46,945 bases of DNA, taken from the NCBI GenBank assembly GCA_031459235.1, contig JAVKIY010000017.1, positions 1-46,945 of the forward strand, given 5' to 3'. Below, piece after piece: positions 34,583 to 42,293 of the stretch (positions within the stretch are counted from its first letter, which is position 1; each line of letters begins with the position of its first letter). This stretch comes from Fervidifonticultor_A tertius (lineage in GTDB: Bacteria; Sysuimicrobiota; Sysuimicrobiia; Sysuimicrobiales; Humicultoraceae). A program made the translations under genes and the position numbers. Under the pieces are notes generated by a model that worked only from the letters and a program-made list of their open reading frames with translations, was not told the origin of the DNA and did no database searches.

Positions 34583-35700
34583 GCCGCGCCCCGGCGCCGA
34601 CCTGGACGCTCGCCGCGGTGGGGGACGTGATGCTCGAGCGGCCTCCCGCGCCTGACCCCCTCCACGCCCTGCTCCGCGAGGCCGACGCCGCGTTCGCAAA
34701 CCTGGAGGCGCCCCTGTGCGACTCGGGGTTCCCCGCCGACAAACTCATCACCATGCGTTCCGATCCCGCGGTGGCACCGGCGTTGCGGGCGCTGGGCCTG
34801 CGGGTGGTGTCGTTCGCCCACAACCACGCGCTCGACTACGGCTACCCGGGCCTGCTGCAGACGCTGGAGGTCGTGCGGGCGGCGGGCGTAGAGGTCGTCG
34901 GCGCCGGGACCACGCTGGCCGACGCCCTGCGGCCGGCCTACACGCACACCGGCGGCCGCCGGGTCGCCTGGCTCGCCTTCGCCGCCACGCTCCCGCCCGG
35001 GTGGGCGGCCACGCCCAGTCGGCCCGGCGTGGCGCCGATCCGGGTGCGCGTGCGGTTCGAGGCCGACGCGTCGGTGATGGAAGAGCAGCCGGGCACCTCG
35101 CCCTACGTCTCCACCGAGGTCGCCCCGGGGGATCTCGATCAGGCGCTGGCCGCGGTGCGCGCCGCCACCAGGGAGGCCGACGTGGTGATCGCAAGCGTCC
35201 ACTGGGGCGTGCCGCCAGGCTGGGCGGCGCCGTTCCAGGGGCTGCTGGCCGACTACCAGCAACCGCTCGGCCGCGCGCTGGTCGAGGCGGGCGCCGCGGC
35301 GGTTCTGGGCCACCACCCACACACCCTCCACGGCGTCGAGGTCTGGCGCGGCCGGCCGATCCTCTACAGTCTGGGCAACTTCATCTTCCACACCATGGCC
35401 GAGGGCCGCCGCTTCGCGCTGGGACGGCCCGCCCCGCCGTACCGCATGGAGGCCGTGCGCCCCCCGGAGCTGGCGCACTCGGCGCTGTTCCGTCTGGAGT
35501 TCACCGGCGACCGCTGCGCGCGCATCACCGTGCACCCGGCGGTGGCGGACGCCGCAGGAGAGTACCGCGCCGCCGGCGCCGCGCAGGCGCCGGCGATCCT
35601 GGACCGAATGCAGACGATGTGCGCCGCGCTGGGCGCGTCCCTGGACGTCGCCGGCGGGGTCGGCCGCATCGAGATCGCCTCAAGGAGGCATCCCGGATGA
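34579..35700 (+). CDS. CapA-family (PGA_cap) metallophosphatase-like protein
   Basis: A 373-residue protein of the CapA fold. The motifs, in order, are VGDVMLER (14-21), ANLEAPL, VVSFAHNHALDYG, ASVHWG, and LGHHPHTLHGVEVWRGRPIL followed by SLGNFIF. These are the metal-site and core features of calcineurin-like PGA_cap proteins, which are tied to poly-gamma-glutamate in Bacillus but have wider, mostly unproven roles. No signal peptide or membrane anchor is visible, unlike CapA of capsule operons, so it may act in the cytoplasm. It is coupled to the permease before it and the M28-like gene after it. Confidence 0.85.
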   Translation: MSRAPAPTWTLAAVGDVMLERPPAPDPLHALLREADAAFANLEAPLCDSGFPADKLITMRSDPAVAPALRALGLRVVSFAHNHALDYGYPGLLQTLEVVRAAGVEVVGAGTTLADALRPAYTHTGGRRVAWLAFAATLPPGWAATPSRPGVAPIRVRVRFEADASVMEEQPGTSPYVSTEVAPGDLDQALAAVRAATREADVVIASVHWGVPPGWAAPFQGLLADYQQPLGRALVEAGAAAVLGHHPHTLHGVEVWRGRPILYSLGNFIFHTMAEGRRFALGRPAPPYRMEAVRPPELAHSALFRLEFTGDRCARITVHPAVADAAGEYRAAGAAQAPAILDRMQTMCAALGASLDVAGGVGRIEIASRRHPG

Positions 35701-37469
35701 CGACGGTGAGCACCTGGCGGAACGAGGCCGACGAGCGCGCGCTCATGGCGGAAGTCTCGCTGGAGGAGCCCTGGGCGCTGGTCGAGACGTACACCGGCCT
35801 GGTCCGCGAGTCGGGCACGAAGCAGGAGCGGCGCGCGTTCGACTACTTGAGCCGCCGGCTGAAGAAGCACGGTGTGCCGCACACAATCCACACCCCGACG
35901 CTGTTCATCAGCGTGCCGCGCAAGGCCCGGCTGGAGGTGCTCGCGCCCGAGCGCCGTGCCCTCGCCGCGAAGACGCCGTCCATGTCGCTGTCCACCGGCG
36001 GCCGCTGGAAGCGTGCCGAGGTCGTCTACCTGCCCACCGCGCAGATGGGCGAGATCCGCGGGCTGTTCGAGGGCGTCGGCCGCGACACCACCGGAATCGC
36101 CGGCAAGATCGTGCTTACCGAGGGCTACGCCTCGCCCGGCAAGGTCGCGGACTTCATGAAGGGCGGCGCGGCCGGCGCGATCTTCATCAGCCCCGGTGAG
36201 CGCATCCACGAGGGTATCTGCACGACGATCTGGGGCTCGCCCGACCTGGACTCGTACGAGCGGAAGCCCACGATCCCGGTGGTGTCCATCAACAAGACCG
36301 ACGGAGCCTGGCTCCGCGACCTGGTGCGCGCCGGCGGCGTGAAGGCGCGCCTCTCGACGAAGCTCGTCGAGGGCTGGGTCGAGTGCCCGGTGCTGGTGGC
36401 GGAGATCCCCGGGGGCGAGGCGCCCGACGAGTTCGTGCTGCTCCACGGCCACGTGGACGGCTGGCACCAGGGCATCGGCGACAACGCCACCGGCGACGCC
36501 ACCATGCTCGAGGTCGCGCGCATCCTGTGGAAACACCGGCAGCGGCTGGTCCGCACGGTGCGGGTCGCCTGGTGGCCGGGCCACTCGCAGGGCCGCTACG
36601 CCGGCTCGGTCTGGTTCGCCGACACGTTCGGGCTCGACCTGGACGCCCACTGCGTCGCGCACATCAACTGCGACTCGCCCGGGTGCCGGTGGGCCACCGC
36701 CTACGAGGACGTCTTCTGGATGAGCGAGGCCGAGGGCATCGGCAAAGCGGTCATCAAGGACGTCACCGGCCAGGACGCCCACGGCGGCCGGCCCCTGCGC
36801 GCCGGCGACAAGTCGTTCAGCAACATCGGCGTCTCCACGTTCTACATGCTGTCGTCCAACATTCCCGCGGCGCTGCTCAAGGAGAAAGGCTACTACCCCG
36901 TGGGCGGGTGCGGCATGAACATCGCCTGGCACACCGAGGACGACACCATCGAGATCGCCGACCGCGACAACCTGCTGCGAGACATGAAGGTCTACCTGGT
37001 CGCGACCTACCGCACGGCGAACGCGACCCTGCACCCGCTCGACTTCACCGCGCTGGCGGACGAGCTCGGGCGCACGCTGCAGACCTACCACGACGCCACG
37101 AAGGGCGCGATCGACCTGAGCGAGGCGATCGCGGAGGCGCGCGGGCTGCGCGCCGACCTGGAGCGCTGGTACCTGGACCGCGCCGCGCTACTGGGGCGGC
37201 CGGCCTCGGACCCCGCGGTGCGCGCGGCCAACGCCACGCTGCGCCGGCTCTCGCGGGTGCTGGTGCAGATCAACTACACCCGCGCCGGCCGCTTCCGCCA
37301 CGATCCGGCCGTGGACGTGCCGCCGCTCCCGGACCTGGCGCCGGCGAAGACCTGGGCCGCGCTGGAGCCGGGCAGCCACCTCCACCACGTCACGCGCACG
37401 CACCTGGTGCGCGGCCGCAACCGGGTCATCGGCGCGCTGCGCGACGCGCGCGCGCTGCTGGCGGGCTGA
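35697..37469 (+). CDS. M28-like peptidase family protein with inserted PA domain and altered active site
   Basis: A 590-residue protein. An N-terminal cap (1-100), a PA-like domain (about 105-220, GIAGKIVLTEGYASPGK), then an M28-type catalytic core. The retained zinc ligands are H252 and D254 (HGHVDGW), D262 (GDNATG), D326 (NCDSPG) and H412 (WHTEDDT). The usual catalytic Glu-Glu before GLxGS is replaced by H296-S297 in WWPGHSQGRYAGS, so one zinc ligand and the general base are changed. No signal peptide is seen. AAGGAGG precedes ATG 35697, which overlaps the CapA-like stop. It could be a cytoplasmic hydrolase of imported peptides, or a non-catalytic protein. Confidence 0.82.
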   Translation: MTTVSTWRNEADERALMAEVSLEEPWALVETYTGLVRESGTKQERRAFDYLSRRLKKHGVPHTIHTPTLFISVPRKARLEVLAPERRALAAKTPSMSLSTGGRWKRAEVVYLPTAQMGEIRGLFEGVGRDTTGIAGKIVLTEGYASPGKVADFMKGGAAGAIFISPGERIHEGICTTIWGSPDLDSYERKPTIPVVSINKTDGAWLRDLVRAGGVKARLSTKLVEGWVECPVLVAEIPGGEAPDEFVLLHGHVDGWHQGIGDNATGDATMLEVARILWKHRQRLVRTVRVAWWPGHSQGRYAGSVWFADTFGLDLDAHCVAHINCDSPGCRWATAYEDVFWMSEAEGIGKAVIKDVTGQDAHGGRPLRAGDKSFSNIGVSTFYMLSSNIPAALLKEKGYYPVGGCGMNIAWHTEDDTIEIADRDNLLRDMKVYLVATYRTANATLHPLDFTALADELGRTLQTYHDATKGAIDLSEAIAEARGLRADLERWYLDRAALLGRPASDPAVRAANATLRRLSRVLVQINYTRAGRFRHDPAVDVPPLPDLAPAKTWAALEPGSHLHHVTRTHLVRGRNRVIGALRDARALLAG

Positions 37470-37492
37470 CGGTGGCCGTCGTCCCCGCGACC

Positions 37493-38542
37493 ATGAAGGC
37501 GGTCGTCATCCGCCGGCACGGCGGGTTGGAGGTGCTCAACCTCGAGGACGTACCGCTGCCCACCCCCGGGTCGGGCGAGGTCCGCATCCGCGTCCGCGCG
37601 TGCGCGCTCAACAACATGGACATCTGGGCCCGCAGCGGTCCGCCTGGCGGCCGCCCGGTGTTCCCCTGGCGCGAGCGGCCGTTCCCGATCACGACCGGCG
37701 GCGATGTCGCCGGCGTGGTGGAGGCCGTCGGCCCCGGGGTGGACGGCTGGCACCCTGGCGACCGCGTGGTGATCAACCCCATCCTCTCCTGCGGTGTCTG
37801 CGAGTACTGCCTGGCCGGCGAGCAGACGATGTGCCTGCGCTACCACATCTTCGGCGAGCACACGCCGGGCGGGCTGGCCGAGTACACGGTGGCGCCGGCG
37901 CGCAACCTGCTGCGCGTACCGGATAGCGTGCCGTTCGAGAAAGCGGCCGTGCCCGCGGCGTACTGCACCGCCTGGCGGATGCTCGTCACGGCGGGCGGGC
38001 TGCGGGCGGGCGAGGACGTGCTGGTCGTCGGCGCCTCCGGTGGGGTCGGCACCGCGGCGCTGCTCATCGCGAAGATGGCCGGCGCGCGGCGGATCATCGC
38101 GGTTGTCGGCGGCGCGGAGAAGGCGGGCAAGGCCGCGGCCCTCGGCGCCGTGCCCATCGACCACCGGGAGCACGCCGCCTGGAGCGAGCGTGTGTTGGAG
38201 ATCACCGACGGGGCCGGCGTCCACGTCGCCGCCGACCCGGTGGGCGCGCCGACCTGGGTGCAGACGATCCGCAGCTTGCGCCGAGGCGGCCGGATGACCA
38301 TCTGTGGCGCTTCGGGCGGCGAGCGACCCGACTTCGATATCCGCGAGGTCTACCAGCGCCACCGCCGCATCATCGGCGCGCCGATGGGCAACGTGGGCGA
38401 CCTGCGCGCGGTCATGGGCGCGATCTTCTCCGGCGCGATCGACCCGGTGCTGCACGCGGTGCTGCCGCTGGCACAGATCCGCGAGGCGCACCGCATGATG
38501 GAGCGCCGCGAGCACTTCGGGAAGGTCGTGCTGACTCCGTGA
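37493..38542 (+). CDS. Zinc-binding medium-chain alcohol dehydrogenase-like protein
   Basis: The protein has 349 residues. It keeps the structural zinc cysteines C100, C103, C106 and C114 (SCGVCEYC) and the Rossmann loop GASGGVGTAALLIAK. The catalytic zinc cysteine is replaced (CALNNMDIWARSG) and the usual GHE is GGD, so catalytic zinc is probably absent and a quinone-reductase or enoyl-reductase reaction is more likely than alcohol oxidation. ATG 37493 (KAVVIRRHGG) is the family start; GTG 37472 is in frame 7 codons earlier. It is the last gene of the cluster, 2 to 23 bases after the M28-like gene. Confidence 0.87.
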   Translation: MKAVVIRRHGGLEVLNLEDVPLPTPGSGEVRIRVRACALNNMDIWARSGPPGGRPVFPWRERPFPITTGGDVAGVVEAVGPGVDGWHPGDRVVINPILSCGVCEYCLAGEQTMCLRYHIFGEHTPGGLAEYTVAPARNLLRVPDSVPFEKAAVPAAYCTAWRMLVTAGGLRAGEDVLVVGASGGVGTAALLIAKMAGARRIIAVVGGAEKAGKAAALGAVPIDHREHAAWSERVLEITDGAGVHVAADPVGAPTWVQTIRSLRRGGRMTICGASGGERPDFDIREVYQRHRRIIGAPMGNVGDLRAVMGAIFSGAIDPVLHAVLPLAQIREAHRMMERREHFGKVVLTP

Positions 38543-38546
38543 GCGG

Positions 38547-38575
38547 TTGACAAGGTGTGCCTCATTCGGGACGAT
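38547..38575 (+). promoter_or_regulatory. Promoter of the unrecognised helical protein gene
   Basis: TTGACA (38547-38552), a 17-base spacer and GACGAT (38570-38575). The -35 is perfect and the -10 keeps A2 and T6. The start of transcription would be near 38582, ten bases before ATG 38592, and this rules out the in-frame upstream start at 38547. Confidence 0.6.
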
Positions 38576-38591
38576 AGGGACGAGTCGTCAC

Positions 38592-39392
38592 ATGCCTAAG
38601 GCGCACGCGGTCGTCGAGATCGACGTCAAGCTGTTCGACCGCCCCCGGGCGTTCGCGTTCCGAGGGCGGTCCCTGCGCGCGCTGTCCGCCGCGCTACGGC
38701 GCGAGTCCGAGCGCTCCGGACCGGTGCTCGGCCGGCTCGCCGGGCTCATCGACACGCTCGCCCGCGAGGGCTGGCGCTACGCGGCGTTCAAGAGCCACAC
38801 CGTCACGCTGGTGCACCCGCAGGCGCCCGGCCGCGTGCAGACCGAGGCGTTCCTCACCGAGCGCTTCGGCGCGGATTTGCTCTCCCGCGTCACCGTGCGC
38901 GAGCGGCTCAACGGCCCCTCGGGCCGGCCGCCGCGCCTGCCCAAGGTGGATGACGAGCTCACGCGCGAGCTGCGCCGCCTCATCGGCGCCGAGCACCACA
39001 AGAAAGACCTCTACCTGGGCCACCCCACCGAGGAGCTCGCCGAGCTGCTGCTCGACATGAGCTTCCTGGCGCAGGAGGCGATGGACGACCCCGACGTCTC
39101 GCGCCTGCTCGACCGGCTGCGCGCCGAGCACGAGGAAGACACGCAGTACCGCGACCTGCACAGCCGGTACCTCTCGCTGACCGACCGCACCGGCATGGGC
39201 CACCCGGCCGCGGAGGAGGCGTACTGGGACCTGTTCTCGTACACCGCGCACAAGCTCGCGCGGCTGATCGCGGCGCTGCGCGGCTTCCTCGAGAAGCGCG
39301 GCTTCAACGACCTCTGCGAGCACGAGGCCACCGCGTTCCTCACCGCGGCGCTGTCGCTGGCGCTGTCCACCATCGAGGCCGACGAGCACTAG
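38592..39392 (+). CDS. Uncharacterised 266-residue protein
   Basis: I do not recognise it. The first 50 residues look like an alpha/beta start (HAVVEIDVKLFDRPRAFAFR), residues about 55-105 include short strands (YAAFKSHTVTLVHP), and the rest is long charged helices, with KKDLYLGHPTEELAELLLDM and AYWDLFSYTAHKLARLIAAL. There is no signal peptide or membrane segment. It has its own promoter and no partner gene on the same strand. Its stop TAG shares the palindrome CTAG with the stop of the convergent permease gene at 39389. Base composition is like its neighbours. Confidence 0.75.
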   Translation: MPKAHAVVEIDVKLFDRPRAFAFRGRSLRALSAALRRESERSGPVLGRLAGLIDTLAREGWRYAAFKSHTVTLVHPQAPGRVQTEAFLTERFGADLLSRVTVRERLNGPSGRPPRLPKVDDELTRELRRLIGAEHHKKDLYLGHPTEELAELLLDMSFLAQEAMDDPDVSRLLDRLRAEHEEDTQYRDLHSRYLSLTDRTGMGHPAAEEAYWDLFSYTAHKLARLIAALRGFLEKRGFNDLCEHEATAFLTAALSLALSTIEADEH

Positions 39393-40441
39393 CCGCGAGC
39401 GGCCGGCGCCCGCACCTCGTCCACGACCACGTGCAGCGCCGCGGCCACCGGGACCGCGAGCAGCGCACCGGCCATGCCCAGCAGCGCGGCCCCGGCGGCC
39501 ACCGCCACGATCGTGAGCAGCGGCGATAGCCCGACCGCGCGCGCCATCACCCGCGGCACCACCACGTTCATTTCCACCTGGAAGATCGCGACGAACACGA
39601 CGACGGTGGCAAGCAGCCGCTCCCAGGGCCCGACGAGCGCCAGCAGCACCGGCGGCACCGCGCCCAGCGCCGGCCCGATCATCGGGATGAGCATCGTCAC
39701 CCCGGCAAAGAGCCCCAACAGCAGCGGGTAGGGCAGCCCGAGCGCCCACGTGCCGAGCCCGGCCAGGACGCCGGCCACCACGCACAGCACGAGCTGGCCA
39801 CGCACCCATCCGCCGAAGCGCGCCTGCACCTCGCCCAGCACGCGCGAGACGCGCGCGCGGGTGGCCGGCGGCAGCACGACGAGGACAGCGGTCTTCATCC
39901 TGGGTCCGTCGAGCAGGAGGTACGCGGTGAAGACGAGGACGAGGACCCCGGAGATCACGCTGGCGAGCGCTCGCCCCACCGCGGCCGCGGCCGCGGCGAG
40001 CAGCTCCCCGAGCCGCTCCGCGGCCGGCGGCGGTCCTTCAGGGCCGTGGGGGCGGCCCGGCAACCACGGGTAGCGCTCGCGCAGCCAGTCCCAACCCAGC
40101 CGCGCGGAGGCGAGCGCCTCGGGCGCCTGCGCCGCGAGCTCGTCGGCCTGCGCCACCAGCGGCGAGACCAGCGCCGCCGCCGCGAGCAGCGCCCCGGCGC
40201 CGACCGACACCAGCACGACCACGATCGCCGTGCCCCGGGCGAGCTGCCAACCGCGCCGGCCCCACCGCCGCCGGCGCAGCGCCTCCACGGGCACGGCCAG
40301 ACCCGCGGCCAGGATCACCGCGACCAGCACGAGCACCACCACATCGATGATCTGCACCAGGACGGCCGCCAAGCCGATGACCGCCAGGATGGTGAGCACC
40401 GCTGCGGCGGTCACCAGCGCGAGCGAGGTGCGCGGGGACAT
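39389..40441 (-). CDS. AI-2E-type transporter permease, copy 1
   Basis: A 350-residue integral membrane protein of the AI-2E transporter (TqsA/PerM/YdiK) family, with about eight membrane segments. FGGWVRGQLVLCVVAGVLAG and GLPYPLLLGLFAGVTMLIPM, then IGPALG, are the family core, and PRVMARAVGLSPLLTIVAV marks the C-terminal part. The substrate is not assured: AI-2 export is shown for TqsA, and others move ions. It begins 1 base after the stop of a paralogous gene on the same strand. Confidence 0.88.
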   Translation of the reverse strand: MSPRTSLALVTAAAVLTILAVIGLAAVLVQIIDVVVLVLVAVILAAGLAVPVEALRRRRWGRRGWQLARGTAIVVVLVSVGAGALLAAAALVSPLVAQADELAAQAPEALASARLGWDWLRERYPWLPGRPHGPEGPPPAAERLGELLAAAAAAVGRALASVISGVLVLVFTAYLLLDGPRMKTAVLVVLPPATRARVSRVLGEVQARFGGWVRGQLVLCVVAGVLAGLGTWALGLPYPLLLGLFAGVTMLIPMIGPALGAVPPVLLALVGPWERLLATVVVFVAIFQVEMNVVVPRVMARAVGLSPLLTIVAVAAGAALLGMAGALLAVPVAAALHVVVDEVRAPAARG

Positions 40442-40442
40442 G

Positions 40443-41504
40443 CTAGCCCTGCGGCCGCAGCATGCGCAGCACCTCGCCGGCAATCACCTGCACAGCCGCG
40501 GCCACCGGCACTGCCAGCAGCGCGCCCATGATCCCCATGAGCTTGCCGCCGACCATGATGGCGACGATGGTCAGCAGGGGTGAGAGCCCGACGGACATCT
40601 TCATCACACGCGGCACTACCAGGTGGTTCTCGGCCTGCTGGATGGCGGTGTAGAGGGCGACGACCGCGACCAGGCGCCACCACGGGCCGAACAGCGCGAT
40701 GAGCACGGCCGGAATCGCACCCAGGACCGGCCCGACCAGCGGGATGAGCTCGGTCACCCCGGCCGCGAGCCCGAGCAGGAAGGGATACGGCAGCCCCAAC
40801 ATCCAGGTACCGACGCCCGCCGCGGTGCCGATGATGAGCCCCAGCAGGAGCTGCCCGCGCAGCCAGCCGCCGAACTTCAGGCCCACGCCGCGTAGCACCG
40901 CATTCACGAGCAGGTGTGACGACGCCGGGAACAGGCTGAGGAACCCCGTCTTCATCGCCGGCCCTTCGAGCACCATGTAGACGCTGAGGATGACCACCGT
41001 GATCGCCGAGACCAGCACGCCGAAGACGCGGAACGCCACGCCCGTCGCCGCGCCCGCATACTGACCGAGCCGCCCCGCCTCCTGGGGCAGCCGGTCCATG
41101 ATCACGGCCAGGTCGGGGAGCCAGGGGTAGCGCGCCTGGTAGTGCAGCGCGAGCTGCCGGAGGTCATCGTAGAGCGCCGGCACGCGCTCGATGAACTCGC
41201 GGGTCTCGGCCACGAGCGGCGTGACCAGCAGGCTGCCCGCCGCGCCCAGCACGACCAGCAGGCTGAGGTAGACGGCCGCCACCGCCAGCCCGCGCGAGAC
41301 GCTCCACCCCCGCCGGCCCCACCGTCGGCGCTGCAGCGCGTCGATCGGCGTGGACAGCCCGGTGGCCAGGATCGCGGCGACCAGCACCAGGATGAGGATG
41401 TCGGCGACGCTCCAGAGCAGCCGCACGAGGCCGAGGATGAACAGGGTCGTGAGCACGACGACGACGGTGTTGGCGACCAGTTCGGAGCGCGAGGCCACGC
41501 GCAT
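40443..41504 (-). CDS. AI-2E-type transporter permease, copy 2
   Basis: A 353-residue paralogue of the gene that follows it. Both share the order RRRRWGRRGW-like basic turn, the middle soluble part with RYPWLP, then FGGWLRGQLLLGLIIGTAAG and LIPLVGPVLGAIPAVL. GGAGGT lies one base before ATG 41504 and 7 bases before GTG 41498, so the true start may be 41498. The two genes form one unit and may make homo- or hetero-oligomers (family members are pentameric). It is transcribed away from tRNA-Asn. Confidence 0.88.
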   Translation of the reverse strand: MRVASRSELVANTVVVVLTTLFILGLVRLLWSVADILILVLVAAILATGLSTPIDALQRRRWGRRGWSVSRGLAVAAVYLSLLVVLGAAGSLLVTPLVAETREFIERVPALYDDLRQLALHYQARYPWLPDLAVIMDRLPQEAGRLGQYAGAATGVAFRVFGVLVSAITVVILSVYMVLEGPAMKTGFLSLFPASSHLLVNAVLRGVGLKFGGWLRGQLLLGLIIGTAAGVGTWMLGLPYPFLLGLAAGVTELIPLVGPVLGAIPAVLIALFGPWWRLVAVVALYTAIQQAENHLVVPRVMKMSVGLSPLLTIVAIMVGGKLMGIMGALLAVPVAAAVQVIAGEVLRMLRPQG

Positions 41505-41538
41505 CACCTCCGATGCCGGCCTATTCTCGGGGGCTGCC

Positions 41539-41568
41539 TTGACGCCTTCCGCGGGGGGTGCCTAGAAT
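41539..41568 (+). promoter_or_regulatory. Promoter of tRNA-Asn
   Basis: TTGACG (41539-41544), 18-base spacer, TAGAAT (41563-41568). Start near 41575, 17 bases before the tRNA. It is a good sigma-70-type match. Confidence 0.7.
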
Positions 41569-41591
41569 GGAAGGCGCTGCAGTAGCGGCGT

Positions 41592-41666
41592 TCCGCGGTA
41601 GCTCAACGGTAGAGCGTCCGGCTGTTAACCGGAGGGTTGGAGGTTCGAATCCTCCCCGCGGAGCCA
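41592..41666 (+). tRNA. tRNA-Asn (anticodon GTT), CCA encoded
   Basis: Acceptor TCCGCGG/CCGCGGA, D arm GCTC/GAGC, anticodon stem TCCGG/CCGGA with loop CTGTTAA (anticodon GTT), T arm GGAGG/CCTCC with loop TTCGAAT, discriminator G, CCA encoded at 41664-41666. The 3' end overlaps a direct repeat found again at 43832. Confidence 0.96.
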
Positions 41667-41685
41667 GCGTTCGAAGATAGTCCTG
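41660..41685 (+). repeat. Left direct repeat at the tRNA-Asn 3' end (attL-like)
   Basis: The 26 bases match 43832-43857 with one difference; the first 19 (GGAGCCAGCGTTCGAAGAT) are identical. The repeat begins in the last seven bases of the tRNA. Weaker similarity continues for about 70 bases downstream of both copies (for example TCGAACC and GCTCTGCCG). Confidence 0.8.
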
Positions 41686-41778
41686 CCTGCCCGGGCACCC
41701 TCATCACGTCGAACCTTTAGGCTCAATCTCTTGCTCTGCCGCGTTCGTCTGCAGTAACCATCGAGATGACCGTCAGTC

Positions 41779-41810
41779 TTGACATTGAACCCAGGTTCAA
41801 GGCTTAGTAT
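41779..41810 (+). promoter_or_regulatory. MerR-type promoter and operator of merR-merA
   Basis: TTGACA (41779-41784) and TAGTAT (41805-41810) are 20 bases apart, longer than the optimal 17, and the spacer holds the dyad TTGAACC-CA-GGTTCAA (41785-41800). This is the known MerR-family layout, in which the activator twists DNA to realign the hexamers. Transcription would start at about 41817, which is the merR ATG, so the mRNA is probably leaderless. Confidence 0.85.
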
Positions 41811-41816
41811 GAGGCT

Positions 41817-42293
41817 ATGTTGACGATTGGCCGTCTCGGCAAACTGGCCGGCATCGAAGCAAAGACGCTGCGGTACTACGACCGGGTGGGCCTCGTGAGA
41901 CCGTCGGCTCGGACGGCCGCCGGCTATCGACTGTACGATGAACAGTCGGCGAGCCGCCTCCAGTTCATCCGCCGGTCCAAGGCGCTCGGCATGTCCTTGT
42001 CAGACATTCGCCGCATCCTCGCGGTCCGAGACGAGGGAGCGGCGCCCTGCCAGCACGTCCTCGACCTTGTGTCACGCAACCTCGCGGACGTTGCTACACA
42101 GATCGGACACCTGGAGACGCTGCACAGGGACCTCCGTCGGCTGAAGCGCGAACTGGAACGTCGGAATCCGCCTCAGGCGCGCTCCATGGAAGAGTGCTCC
42201 TGCTTTTCGATTATCGAGGAGTTCCAAAAGCGGCAACCGACGACCGGACGACCCGGTAGCTCCGTGCAGATGCGGGAGAAGCGCCATGGCTAG
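41817..42293 (+). CDS. merR: MerR-family metal-responsive regulator
   Basis: The protein has 158 residues. The winged helix IGRLGKLAGIEAKTLRYYDR and the following VGLVRPSARTAAGYRLY are standard MerR. A long dimerisation helix (about 80-118) follows. Candidate metal thiolates are C78, C127 and C129. Tn501 MerR uses C82, C117 and C126; here there is no cysteine at the C117 position (RRLKREL), and C-x-C near the end may supply two ligands, so the Hg site differs. The gene overlaps merA by 8 bases and is read in the same direction, so MerR controls its own transcript. Confidence 0.85.
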   Translation: MLTIGRLGKLAGIEAKTLRYYDRVGLVRPSARTAAGYRLYDEQSASRLQFIRRSKALGMSLSDIRRILAVRDEGAAPCQHVLDLVSRNLADVATQIGHLETLHRDLRRLKRELERRNPPQARSMEECSCFSIIEEFQKRQPTTGRPGSSVQMREKRHG

